A stretch of DNA of 64,000 nucleotides from Macrococcoides goetzii (GCF_002742385.2 NZ_MJBI02000003.1:248001-312000), one strand, 5' to 3'. Positions 18,264 to 26,904 are shown, counted from the stretch's first letter. Program-made: numbers and translations. Notes: generated by a model not told the origin, from the sequence alone.

Positions 18264-19280
18264 CTATTCTTTGGGCCATGGATTGATAAAATCATCTTTA
18301 AACTCAAGTGCTCTTTCATCATATTTACCTAATCTATCATACACTTTTTCAGCAGCTGCTCTCACATCTGGATAACCTGAAAAACTACCTGGAGAAGAAC
18401 CTCTAATCATTAAATTCCACGCAATCGTTTGAGATTCTTTGTCAGATGGATTTTTTTCAAAATCATCTAAACATTTATTTGCGATAGCTATTGTGCGTAA
18501 TTTTTGTTGTCTTTCATTTGATACTTCCGGAGAATTATCATAACTACAAGATACCTCACTTTTATTAGCTTGTGTTTCGTTTGCACTCGGAGCATCATCA
18601 TCACTTACGATCAATTCTCCAGTCATTTGATATGTTTCAGGTTGTTGTTCCATTGCGATAAAATTATCATTCTTATCAAAGTGGAGAATAAGCTGAAAAC
18701 CGTTTGAATGATTATTGTTATAAACTAATGAAATCACTTCTCCATCATCACTTTTCCAAGCTTCAGTAGCAACACCATATTTAGCAAGAATCTCTTCACG
18801 TGTATGAGGCGTTGAGGAATTAATATAAATCTGAGAAACTTTATAATCTGTATTTTCTATCGCAATATCACCAAAACGCTCATGATTACTACCGACTCTA
18901 CTCTTACCATCATGAGTTGGTTTACCATACATCTTTTCAACTTCAGCAACATCCATACCTTGCTTTATACCTGCAAACTCTGAAATACGATTTTGTCTCG
19001 TGTATGCATTGATAAACGCATCAGACAAAATATCAATATGACCATCTTTATCCATATAAGGATACTTACCACTCAAGTTTTTCTCTTCCGCAGCATCTTT
19101 TTTCTCTACTACTTTTTTTATCTCTTTCGCTTTTTCTTCAGTGCTTACTTCTTTCTTCTCTTCAGTAGATGCAGATGTTTCTGTCTCTACTTTTGACGCA
19201 CCTTTTTCTTTCGTATCTTCTTCGTTGCCACATGCCGCCATCAACATTGCAGTCATAGATAATAGTAATAACTTTTTCAT
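18264..19280 (-). CDS. Lipoprotein with YGxP-type domain
   Basis: A 338-residue lipoprotein: MKKLLLLSMTAMLMAACGNE with lipobox MAAC (Cys17), then a charged Glu/Lys/Thr linker to about 70. The central domain (about 70-200) has IDILSDAFINAY, then GIKQGMDVAEVEKMYGKPTH, the G-M-x-x-x-E-V-x-x-x-Y-G-x-P pattern of SmpA/BamE-like folds. The C-terminal about 90 residues (DNSPEVSNERQQKLRTIAI...) form a separate alpha-rich region. The protein at 20131 shares the IDILSD..FI and YGxP motifs. It is anchored to the outer face of the membrane; function unknown. Confidence 0.78.
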   Translation of the reverse strand: MKKLLLLSMTAMLMAACGNEEDTKEKGASKVETETSASTEEKKEVSTEEKAKEIKKVVEKKDAAEEKNLSGKYPYMDKDGHIDILSDAFINAYTRQNRISEFAGIKQGMDVAEVEKMYGKPTHDGKSRVGSNHERFGDIAIENTDYKVSQIYINSSTPHTREEILAKYGVATEAWKSDDGEVISLVYNNNHSNGFQLILHFDKNDNFIAMEQQPETYQMTGELIVSDDDAPSANETQANKSEVSCSYDNSPEVSNERQQKLRTIAIANKCLDDFEKNPSDKESQTIAWNLMIRGSSPGSFSGYPDVRAAAEKVYDRLGKYDERALEFKDDFINPWPKE

Positions 19281-19381
19281 AGTAAGCCCCTTTAAAATTT
19301 ATTCATTACTTCTATTATCTACTAATTTTGCGTACGAATAAATATTATTTTTAATAATTTACTTATTTTTAATATAAAAAA

Positions 19382-19407
19382 TCCGCATATGTAATTACAT
19401 ATACGGA
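19382..19407 (-). terminator. Terminator of the CopL-like gene
   Basis: Stem TCCG-ATATGTAATTACATAT-CGGA, nearly palindromic with one mismatch, followed by T on the minus strand. Confidence 0.7.
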
Positions 19408-19422
19408 GAATTATACTTTTAT

Positions 19423-19941
19423 TTATTTTAGCTCGTCTTCTGTCATCCATTTATGATCTTTAACCGTCTTACCTGTTTTTGTATCTTTATAATCCACAAC
19501 ATAGACATCTGTCTTATGAACATCATCAATTGTTGCCTCTGCACCCTTCATACCATCCATATGATTAGCAGTCATCTCAGCTTTATCGCCTTTTTTCAAG
19601 CCAGACTTCGGTGCATCTTTTAACTCTTCGTTTACCACCCATTTATGATGACTTACTTTTTTATCACCATTCTTCGGTTGATAACTCACTTCATACACAT
19701 GTGTTGTATAAACCTCTTTTACAACACCCTCTGCATCCTTCATGCCTGGCATATGACCTTCAGTTAATGTGACTTTGTCACCTTTTTTATATTTCGGATT
19801 CTCTGCAACTTTCATGTTTGCTGGTGTAGCTTCACTATTGTGATTCATATGTGCATGCTCGTCATGTTTCGCTTCTTCATTTGCACCACATCCACTTAAC
19901 AAAATACCTGCACTCGCAACTACTGCAATTAATCTTTTCAT
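19423..19941 (-). CDS. copL: YdhK/CopL-like lipoprotein (two DUF1541 repeats)
   Basis: 172 residues from ATG 19941, which has AAGGAG eight bases upstream; a GTG three codons earlier overlaps that site. Lipobox LLSGC (Cys near 18), a His-rich stretch HDEHAHMNHNSEA, then two DUF1541 repeats: KKGDKVTLTEGHMPGMKDAEG and KKGDKAEMTANHMDGMKGAEA. Each has the (G/N)HM.GMK.AE motif rich in Met and His. S. aureus CopL is a surface copper-binding lipoprotein of this family under CsoR control; the palindrome upstream supports the same job here. No copper ATPase is next to it. Symbol by similarity. Confidence 0.8.
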   Translation of the reverse strand: MKRLIAVVASAGILLSGCGANEEAKHDEHAHMNHNSEATPANMKVAENPKYKKGDKVTLTEGHMPGMKDAEGVVKEVYTTHVYEVSYQPKNGDKKVSHHKWVVNEELKDAPKSGLKKGDKAEMTANHMDGMKGAEATIDDVHKTDVYVVDYKDTKTGKTVKDHKWMTEDELK

Positions 19942-19980
19942 GTGTTCCACTCCTTCAGGTTTATTGATTCTACTCCATTT

Positions 19981-19999
19981 TATACCCTATAGGGGTATA
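19981..19999. promoter_or_regulatory. CsoR/CstR-type operator upstream of copL-like gene
   Basis: The palindrome TATACCCTATAGGGGTATA, with arms TATACCC and GGGTATA, fits the known CsoR/CstR operator pattern (G/C-rich arms around TAT or TAG, flanked by TA). It lies 40 bases before the lipoprotein start, so it is placed to repress the promoter when copper (CsoR) or persulfide (CstR) is low. Confidence 0.75.
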
Positions 20000-20073
20000 A
20001 GTCAAATTTTAAAGTTTTATATCCTCTCAAGTAAATATCCATTTAATATAGGTATTATAGGTTAAAACAAAAA

Positions 20074-20101
20074 AGAGACTCTAGCCTAAGCCAGAATCTC
20101 T
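20074..20101 (-). terminator. Terminator of the secreted protein gene at 20131
   Basis: Stem with outer arms AGAGA / TCTCT and inner pairs around a TAAG loop, followed by TTTTTTGTTTT on the minus strand. Confidence 0.75.
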
Positions 20102-20130
20102 ATGTGGTACCTATTTACTTAAATAAAAAA

Positions 20131-21141
20131 TTACTTCTTAATCTCTTCTTTAATAATATACTTTACATTTCCTTTAAAACTATCTAACCCGACATGCACT
20201 TTATAACCATAGTCTGATTTATCATAAGATAAGATGTGCTCTAATACTGTTTTATTTGAGAATGCTGTTTCTTTCGGTTGACCGTATTTATTGATAATCT
20301 GATCATACGTCACAGTTTTACTTGGCACATAAATTAATTTATTTACTTTACCAGTTTTCTCATCCACAGAGAAACCAGCGTTTCTTCCATACTGGAATAC
20401 ACCTAAGTATGTTACCATGAAATCACTAACTTTATAATCTTTATTAACATCAGTCGCTTTTTCTCCAACTTTATGACCACGAACAATATTATTTTTATTA
20501 TTAATAAAGTCACTTATAAATTGATCCGATAAAATATCAACCTTCGCTGTATCTTTCGGCTGCGGATTCAATTTAATTTTCGGCATTTTACGCTTAACCC
20601 ATTCAGCATAAGTGATTAAGTCACGCCCCTCACCGGTAATAGATACATTTTGACCAACTAAGCTTAGTAACATCATGTTTTCTTTGCCGTTCATCCAGTT
20701 TTGATAATCTTTATCTAATACTGTTAAGAAAGATTTATATTGTTTCGCATATTTTTTCTTAGCACTTTGTTTCAGTAAATATTTCGCACGGTTTGTTAAA
20801 TGTGCTTTATCATAATCAATATTTGACTTTAACGCCTCATTGATTTCAATTAAACTATCGTCTGCAGGAATATAACGATTACCTTTGAGCACTAAGAAAT
20901 TATAACCTTTAACTAACTTATGCTTTGTAACAACAACTTTCGTACCTGCTTTTAATTGTGTCTTCTGTTTACTTGCTGGTAAGTTATAAGTTTCACGGTT
21001 AAATGCTACAGTATCCTTTAATATCGTTGCATTATAATCCTGATTACCAACCTTTAATTCAGAAACTTTCGTTGCCGCCTGAGCATTCGCTGTTGGTAAT
21101 AACATTCCTAAAGCTAGTAAAGCTAATCCAGTCTTTTTCAT
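20131..21141 (-). CDS. Secreted protein with YGxP domain
   Basis: A 336-residue secreted protein with signal peptide MKKTGLALLALGMLLPTANA (cut near AQA-A), no lipobox. After a Lys-rich beta region (KVSELKVGNQDY to about 110) and an alpha-rich middle, the C-terminal domain has VDILSDQFISDFI, HKVGEKATDVNKDYKVSDF and INKYGQPKE, the same order as in the lipoprotein at 18264. AGAGGTAAAT precedes the ATG. It lies upstream of, but is not clearly co-transcribed with, the copL-like gene because a terminator lies between. Function unknown. Confidence 0.75.
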   Translation of the reverse strand: MKKTGLALLALGMLLPTANAQAATKVSELKVGNQDYNATILKDTVAFNRETYNLPASKQKTQLKAGTKVVVTKHKLVKGYNFLVLKGNRYIPADDSLIEINEALKSNIDYDKAHLTNRAKYLLKQSAKKKYAKQYKSFLTVLDKDYQNWMNGKENMMLLSLVGQNVSITGEGRDLITYAEWVKRKMPKIKLNPQPKDTAKVDILSDQFISDFINNKNNIVRGHKVGEKATDVNKDYKVSDFMVTYLGVFQYGRNAGFSVDEKTGKVNKLIYVPSKTVTYDQIINKYGQPKETAFSNKTVLEHILSYDKSDYGYKVHVGLDSFKGNVKYIIKEEIKK

Positions 21142-21336
21142 AATTTACCTCTTTTACAGTTTTTTCTTTTAGTTTAATCGTTTTAAATAGGAAATACAAT
21201 CTAAATAAAATAAAGATAATATTTATTCGATTAATTAGTGATACTTTAGGTAATCATAATATTTTGTTTAATAATAAATAATTGTCAGCTTATATATTAA
21301 TATTTACAATTATAAACAAGAAAGCAAGATGATAAT

Positions 21337-21801
21337 ATGGAACCAAAATTTATTGCGTACCGTGAGAAAGATCGTGAATTTTTAAATGAACATGATATAT
21401 ATGACTTAAAAGATTTAATCGGAGAAGACTTATATTTAGCTAAAAGGACGCTGGACTATAACTTTGAACATATACTCGAAGAACAATTTGGCTATGAATA
21501 TGATTTAGAAGCATTACTTAAAATAGATTGGGTGAATCATCTTTATACAAATATCAAACGTATCCAACATAATATCGATATCGATCATAGCGTAGACGAG
21601 AATCATATTTCACTTTGGCATCATGGAGACAGTCTTGTAAAAGTTACTGTAGCACATAACAAAGAATTCATCGGTCGCATGCATGATTTTAATGAAGAAG
21701 ATCCGTCATATCCATGGCTAACATTGAAATTAATGGATGGAAAATTAGAAGTGATAGATTATAATAAGATATCGAAAGTTTTAAAGATAAATGGAGCATA
21801 A
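21337..21801 (+). CDS. Acidic cytosolic protein, paralogue of the 16957 gene
   Basis: A 154-residue protein with REKDREFLNEHDIYDLKDLI and EEQFGYEYDLEALLKIDWV in the first half, aligned with REEDKATLRKYNIDPEKFEE and FGYEFDPDEIEQI of the protein at 16957, and a similar beta-rich end. It has no signal or membrane segment. An AAGAAAGCAAG stretch precedes the ATG at 21337. No recognised family; the pair is probably an intraspecies duplication about 4 kb apart. Confidence 0.72.
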   Translation: MEPKFIAYREKDREFLNEHDIYDLKDLIGEDLYLAKRTLDYNFEHILEEQFGYEYDLEALLKIDWVNHLYTNIKRIQHNIDIDHSVDENHISLWHHGDSLVKVTVAHNKEFIGRMHDFNEEDPSYPWLTLKLMDGKLEVIDYNKISKVLKINGA

Positions 21802-22064
21802 ACCACTCTTTTTAATAAAGTGTGACAGATTATATCTTTCAGTATATCAATAAAATTAATTTTCTATTATCTAAAAAATGATTAAATTAAATGTTACGCG
21901 TTAAATATTTAATAAGAATACTTTTTAGAGGTTTGAATACTCTAGTTTAATCACGGAATTCTCTTCTTAAACCATTTTATTGGCACATCATAACTTATTT
22001 AAATATGTCAAACAAAAAAATAACCACACCAATTCTGTAGTGAACCCCTAAAGCTTTAAGACAA
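21802..22064. other. Gene-free stretch between convergent genes
   Basis: Very A/T-rich, no open frame of note. A weak hairpin CACTCTTTTTAATAAAGTG just after the gene at 21337 may be its terminator. The minus strand near 22010-22050 reads GGGGTTCACTACAGAATTGG and TTTGACATATTTAAATAAG, which looks like an insertion-sequence end or stray promoter, but I cannot support an element. Confidence 0.35.
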
Positions 22065-22092
22065 AAACTCAAGTCATGATCGACTTGAGTTT
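22065..22092 (-). terminator. Terminator of the DUF262 operon
   Basis: An 11-bp perfect stem AAACTCAAGTC / GACTTGAGTTT with loop ATGATC, about 24 bases after the last stop of the operon. Confidence 0.88.
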
Positions 22093-22115
22093 CACTAAGT
22101 AGTATTAATAGATTT

Positions 22116-24176
22116 TTACGCATTTCTTATTATATTTTCCAATTTTTCAATACTACTTACCAATCTATCTTCTTTACCATCTTTAACTATAAAGACATTA
22201 TCTTTATAGTTATAAGTAATTATAATATTGCTTTCTTTCACTGCTAAATATGATTTTCCTTCTTTATTTAGCCAATAGGTATCGTCTTCTAAATAATGCT
22301 TGTTTCTTAAATATATTGCATATAATGGAATGTCGTAAATCTTACTTGTAAACCTATTTTGACTCCAATCAATTCCTGCTAGATAATCTTTTCCATCATA
22401 ATATTTCTCTTTAATCTTACCAATTATTTCAATTAAATTCTCAGATAAAATAAACCATTTAAATTTTAATTCTTCGTTTTCATTCATAAAATTATCTTGT
22501 TGTTTTTCCTCAAATAATAAAGTTCTCATCGCATTTAAATACTGTTCATCATCTGATATAACTTTTCTAAAAAACTTCTTCCATGATTTATCACGAAGCA
22601 TATTTTCTGCGATATCACCATTATTATGAGGAAAATGATCGCTTAAAAGTATATTATATTTATGAATCAATCTAAGCATATCCTTTTTATTGATTATGCC
22701 ATTTTCATTAAATCTAGACTTAAATAATTGATATGTATACTTTAATTGTTTCTCTAGATGTATTGTATATTCAATTTCAGATAATGATTTAGCATCTTTA
22801 GCTGCTAGTAATAACAAAAAGCCAATCATTCCAGATAGATATGGATGTTTTTCAATTTCATATATTGTCTTAGCAATTTCGTTATTCTCGGTAATCAATT
22901 TTGCTTTTAATCTTTCTTCTGCAACTTGCTCAGCTGAATGACTACCAAATTTCAAATCTTTTAAATCAGTGCTTTTGAAATATTCGAGAATGTTGCCACT
23001 ATTTATAGCTTTCGTCATCCCTTTAATTGATTCAATCATGATATCATTTTGATTTCTATACGACTCTTGTATATTTCGTATAATTCTTAAACATTGTACG
23101 AGATTAACCATGTCATCTTTATTTAAAGGTTTTTTATAAATTGCAAAATGATAATATATATTCAACAGTTCTTTTTCAGATGACTCTAAATCTTTTTCTT
23201 TTATAAGTATATCTAATAAATCCTTAATACTACTTTCTACAATAAATTGATTTTCTATTAAATCTTTTTCAATTTCTTCCTCTTTATTTTTTATGAACTC
23301 AATTAAGGATTTTGCATTGTTGAATACTGTAATAATATCGATATTATTTCCTTTTTTCGACTGATTTATTTCTTCTAGTTCTATAATATTTTTAAAAAAT
23401 CTATAAAGTATACCTTCAAATCTATTACTTTCATCGACTTCATAAGTCTTTGAATTAATTTTAAACATAAAATCAGTAAAATTTTGATCCAACCATAGAC
23501 CAACCGCTTCTTTATCTTCTGCATTTTCTATAATTTCAGACTTTAATATATCCCAATCAGATAATGGTTTTCCTCTTGAATTCATCTTTATATACAATTC
23601 TTCAGGCGAACCTAAATTATCAACATCCAAAAACGTAAAAGTGATTCTTTCTAATCTTTCAGTGGCCATAGAAAAATCAATACCAAAAAGCTCGTCTTGT
23701 AAACTGATAATAAACTGCACCATACCTCGAATTGTAGAATCTTTTTTCCAATTTGAATAAAACCAAGGTTGTTTAAAAATATTATCATTAACCCAATGCT
23801 CATCTATTAACTTATGACAGAAATCTCTTGAACTCATTCTTGTGTTGTAACTAAATCTTCTTAGACGTTCAAAAGTTTGTACATCATTATTCTGTTTGGC
23901 GATATACAAATGTATTAGAAATAACATCGTCAATCTTTGCTGACCATCTAGCGGCACAAATATTTGATGATCAATTGTTTTTCCATATATAAAATCAAGA
24001 TGAAGTATTTCTTCATCAGATACAAGTATATTTTTTATGCTCTTAATAAATTTGATTCTTTTCTCTTTGGTTTTCGTATCTTCTCTTCCAAAAGCAAAAT
24101 CTCTCTGTAAAGCAGGAATTTCAATGAGATGATAATTATTTAATAACGTAAGAAATGTCATTTTATTATTTTTCAT
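22116..24176 (-). CDS. DUF262 domain protein, second of a pair (GmrS-like N-terminus, no HNH)
   Basis: A 686-residue protein with an N-terminal DUF262 domain: IPALQRDFAFGRE (about 20-32), VPLDGQQRLTML with DGQQR at 77-81, and RGKPLSDWDILKSEIIE near 207. These are the ParB-like nucleotide-binding motifs of GmrSD and SspE-type DUF262 proteins. The remaining 400 residues are mainly alpha-helical and end in a small beta region (YLAVKESNIIITYNYKD); I see no HNH (DUF1524) motif. Its ATG overlaps the stop of the upstream DUF262-HNH gene (ATGA), with GAGGTGAC before it. The two probably act as a complex that senses and cuts foreign DNA. Confidence 0.82.
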   Translation of the reverse strand: MKNNKMTFLTLLNNYHLIEIPALQRDFAFGREDTKTKEKRIKFIKSIKNILVSDEEILHLDFIYGKTIDHQIFVPLDGQQRLTMLFLIHLYIAKQNNDVQTFERLRRFSYNTRMSSRDFCHKLIDEHWVNDNIFKQPWFYSNWKKDSTIRGMVQFIISLQDELFGIDFSMATERLERITFTFLDVDNLGSPEELYIKMNSRGKPLSDWDILKSEIIENAEDKEAVGLWLDQNFTDFMFKINSKTYEVDESNRFEGILYRFFKNIIELEEINQSKKGNNIDIITVFNNAKSLIEFIKNKEEEIEKDLIENQFIVESSIKDLLDILIKEKDLESSEKELLNIYYHFAIYKKPLNKDDMVNLVQCLRIIRNIQESYRNQNDIMIESIKGMTKAINSGNILEYFKSTDLKDLKFGSHSAEQVAEERLKAKLITENNEIAKTIYEIEKHPYLSGMIGFLLLLAAKDAKSLSEIEYTIHLEKQLKYTYQLFKSRFNENGIINKKDMLRLIHKYNILLSDHFPHNNGDIAENMLRDKSWKKFFRKVISDDEQYLNAMRTLLFEEKQQDNFMNENEELKFKWFILSENLIEIIGKIKEKYYDGKDYLAGIDWSQNRFTSKIYDIPLYAIYLRNKHYLEDDTYWLNKEGKSYLAVKESNIIITYNYKDNVFIVKDGKEDRLVSSIEKLENIIRNA

Positions 24177-26017
24177 ACTGTCACCTCATAAAAAAAATTA
24201 TTAAAAGCTTCAATTATTTTTTCTTCTCTATTATTCGTATCACTTTCCGTCCATTTATATATATCACCTAAAGTCTTCGAATAATATTTTGAGAATGTAT
24301 TCTTTGTATCTAATGGCATAAATCGGCCTTCATTTTCATCTTTTAATACACATTTTCTTTTTAATATAAACGGCATATTCCCAATCGCTCTGTTAGAACT
24401 TTCATTTAATAATGTTAAATTACCTATGTTGTTTAACCACATTTCCGAATTGTTATTTTCCTTTTTATAATTCAAAGCATTTATTTTATCAATAAAATTA
24501 CTATTTCTATTGAAATCTTGGTTAAATAACGCTTCCTCATATTCGTCAATGAGTAATTCAATTTTTTTCTTTACAGCTTTTGATAGTTCTTCAGGGTTAG
24601 ACGCTGGATATATATGTTCAATGTCCCAATTGGTTGACCTGAATATATTAAAGGGAAACTTATAAATAAAATCATCATTATTATTTTTTTGATTCGCTTG
24701 AATAGATAAAATAACATTAAACAACAATAAGATTTCTCTAATTTTTGGTTTATTCTCATATTGTTGATCTGATATTACTTGTTTGAAATCAATTTCTATT
24801 CTTTGTGAACGATTCCTTTTTTCGTTAAACACTAATTCAATAATATCTAACTTAAAATCATGATAAGATTCTGTTATATATTTTTCTAAATTCTCTGTAA
24901 CTGATTTTTGTGATACGTTCAGGATATAACCTAATAAATGATATTTATTACTGTCATTAAACCAGTCTTCCAATTGCATAAATACTTCTTTAATGTTCAT
25001 CCATATCCTACTGACAACAAAATGTATTGGTTCAATACTTTTATCTATATAATTTTGATAACTGATAAATAAATCATTCTGACCTAATTTATTGAAATCT
25101 TTAATTTTGTACCTGGCTAAATCTAAGATTAAATCCATTCTCGTTGAAAAAGTAGGATCATTTCCTAGAAATGACCAAAAATTATTTTCCTGCAGTGCAC
25201 TTTCCATTCTATCCCATTCATTACTAATTTCAAATTGTAATTGATGAATATTTTGGCGTTGGCGCACATTACTATTGTCATTTTCAAAATTACTCGATTT
25301 AAGTAGTAATGCTTTAATTAATTCCGAATCAGTAAGAGGTATTTTGCCTGCATTGACATTTGTAAATATCTCTGTTTCTAAACGCTTATCACCTACTAAA
25401 TCAATATAATATGCAATAAAGAAACATCCAGTAGTTTCATCAGTTAATACATCCATCCATTGATTTTTCATTTCTTCACAATTTCTGAATATATTAATAG
25501 CTGTTTGGTATGCATTGTACATATGCATAAAATCTATATTATGCTGTGCTTCTTCTATAGTTTTATCTTCTAATGCATTCAAAAATGCCTCACTGTCTTG
25601 TCTCGTTTGGTACGTAATAGTATAATTAGCAACTTTATTATCATTATTTAAAGTATGAAGTGCTTTACTGATTATTAGTAATGTCGTTAATCGTTGTTGA
25701 CCATCAATGACACTGACGCTATCACCCATTTTATTGAGTACTAGTGGCTGCAAACAATATTCATTACCATTATTTATATTTCTCCATTGCCAAACATCAT
25801 CAATCAAATCTTTAACTTCTTTAGAAGTCCATCGATAACCTCGCTGATAATTAGGAATATAGTATTTAGTGTTTTCTTTAAAGAGTGAAGATACTTTTCT
25901 TTTACTAATACCTTGTACAGGTTTAAAAGTTCCAACGACTGAACCATCTTTTATTATTTCAAACGGTTCTGAATAATTTATGCTATTTTGAAATTCTTGT
26001 AGTTCGATTCTTTTCAT
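24173..26017 (-). CDS. DUF262 and DUF1524 (HNH) protein, GmrSD/SspE-like nuclease
   Basis: 614 residues from ATG 26017, chosen for AAAGGA upstream; longer starts overlap the 34-aa ORF. The N-terminal DUF262 domain has YYIPNYQRGYRWTSKEV (52-68), VIDGQQRLTTL with DGQQR at 105-109, and VNAGKIPLTDSELIKALLL near 225. The C-terminal DUF1524 HNH domain has DIEHIYPAS (His468) and NNIGNLTLLNESSNRAIGN near 530-550, the usual H-x-x-P...GNLTLL pattern. In GmrSD and SspE such proteins use NTP through DUF262 and cut modified DNA with HNH. Here the target modification is unknown. It is third of a four-gene operon. Confidence 0.88.
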   Translation of the reverse strand: MKRIELQEFQNSINYSEPFEIIKDGSVVGTFKPVQGISKRKVSSLFKENTKYYIPNYQRGYRWTSKEVKDLIDDVWQWRNINNGNEYCLQPLVLNKMGDSVSVIDGQQRLTTLLIISKALHTLNNDNKVANYTITYQTRQDSEAFLNALEDKTIEEAQHNIDFMHMYNAYQTAINIFRNCEEMKNQWMDVLTDETTGCFFIAYYIDLVGDKRLETEIFTNVNAGKIPLTDSELIKALLLKSSNFENDNSNVRQRQNIHQLQFEISNEWDRMESALQENNFWSFLGNDPTFSTRMDLILDLARYKIKDFNKLGQNDLFISYQNYIDKSIEPIHFVVSRIWMNIKEVFMQLEDWFNDSNKYHLLGYILNVSQKSVTENLEKYITESYHDFKLDIIELVFNEKRNRSQRIEIDFKQVISDQQYENKPKIREILLLFNVILSIQANQKNNNDDFIYKFPFNIFRSTNWDIEHIYPASNPEELSKAVKKKIELLIDEYEEALFNQDFNRNSNFIDKINALNYKKENNNSEMWLNNIGNLTLLNESSNRAIGNMPFILKRKCVLKDENEGRFMPLDTKNTFSKYYSKTLGDIYKWTESDTNNREEKIIEAFNNFFYEVTV

Positions 26018-26045
26018 ATGAGTTCCTTTCGATATATGATTTGAT

Positions 26046-26150
26046 TTAAATTGCAACATCATCAATAATATCTTTAACTGCATCAATCGTAATTATTTCT
26101 TTATTCAATATACAATAAAATAACTTTAATACCTTCAATGATTTAGTCAT
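26046..26150 (-). CDS. 34-aa ORF, HTH-like N-terminal fragment or leader peptide
   Basis: MTKSLKVLKLFYCILNKEII then TIDAVKDIIDDVAI, 34 residues. AGGTGAGAT lies five bases before its ATG, inside the end of the preceding gene. The pattern LK.L.LFY.LLN.E.ITID.LK resembles the first two helices of a WYL/DeoR-type HTH, but the recognition helix is missing. It is either a truncated regulator or a short coupling peptide ahead of the DUF262 genes. It may also be a very small antitoxin-like protein. Tentative. Confidence 0.5.
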   Translation of the reverse strand: MTKSLKVLKLFYCILNKEIITIDAVKDIIDDVAI

Positions 26151-26153
26151 ATA

Positions 26154-26810
26154 TCATCTCACCTGCTGCATAGGTTGATTATTATTATATTCGTTATTCC
26201 AAATTTCTAGGTAACCCATTAAATATGAATTCTTTAACACTAATATCTTTCTGTCCTGATTAAATATATTAAATATATACTGCCCGTTAAGTTCCACAAA
26301 AGAGAACAGACAATCTGTCTTCTTATAGCTCTTCGCCAACCTAGGTTCTGAAACACTATATTGATTATGACTGACATGCTTAAATACTTGTGTGTTATAT
26401 AAATATAAACGGTGAATCATACTTTCTTTATCTTCCAGTAAAAAGACTTTCGAATCATATACATTAAGTATTACATTAGGATTTTGAGTAAATGTATCGA
26501 GACTTAGTATATTGGAGTTAAAGATATCAACAAAAAATCTATCAGAATAAAAAAAGCAGTTTTTATTGAAAGAAATAATATCACAAAAAATAAATGTCAT
26601 CTTCCAATCATTCATCAGTATTCTGCCTTTCTCACCTAAAATGACGACACAATTTTCAAAAGTAATATTGCGATTAAGTTCTATCGGTTTGTTGATTAGG
26701 ACATATTCATCACTGATATAAATTTTCCCAAATTTTAATGCGATCGTTTCTTCTAAGTCATATGTTTTATTATAAATTGCAGTTTGAATGCCTGAATAAA
26801 CTTTCTTCAT
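26154..26810 (-). CDS. Beta-strand-rich protein, possible right-handed beta-helix, first gene of the DUF262 operon
   Basis: A 218-residue cytosolic protein without signal peptide. From about residue 40 it shows short beta-strand-like turns (NRNITFENCVVILGEKGRIL, MTFIFCDIISFNKNCFFY, NVILNVYDSKVFLLED) that resemble the coils of a right-handed beta-helix. The start has GGAGGGGATTAAA. Its stop lies four bases before the start of the 34-aa ORF, so all four genes are one operon. No enzymatic motif is seen. Such beta-helix-like proteins beside DUF262 genes are not in any defence system I know, so its role is open. Confidence 0.7.
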   Translation of the reverse strand: MKKVYSGIQTAIYNKTYDLEETIALKFGKIYISDEYVLINKPIELNRNITFENCVVILGEKGRILMNDWKMTFIFCDIISFNKNCFFYSDRFFVDIFNSNILSLDTFTQNPNVILNVYDSKVFLLEDKESMIHRLYLYNTQVFKHVSHNQYSVSEPRLAKSYKKTDCLFSFVELNGQYIFNIFNQDRKILVLKNSYLMGYLEIWNNEYNNNQPMQQVR

Positions 26811-26825
26811 TTTAATCCCCTCCTA

Positions 26826-26845
26826 TTTGATAAAAGTATATCAAA
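26826..26845. promoter_or_regulatory. Inverted repeat in the promoter of the DUF262 operon
   Basis: TTTGATA-AAAGTA-TATCAAA, a perfect 7-bp inverted repeat about 15 bases before the first ATG, overlapping where the -10 region or transcription start should be. It fits a repressor site. An imperfect copy of the GACAA-WWW-TTGTC palindrome, GACAAAAATTGG, lies 8 bases further upstream at 26853. Confidence 0.55.
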
Positions 26846-26904
26846 CGGAGTGGACAAAAATTGGTTATTAAATGTGAAGATAAATTGTTACTACTCACTA
26901 ATGC

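Noticed and set aside
21802-22064. Possible insertion-sequence end (GGGGTTCACTACAGAATTGG on the minus strand).
   Set aside because: No matching inverted repeat partner, target duplication or transposase remnant in the window.
24571-24759. Open frame with a hydrophobic segment inside the DUF262-HNH gene on the same strand.
   Set aside because: It is a different frame inside a clear coding gene and has no ribosome site.
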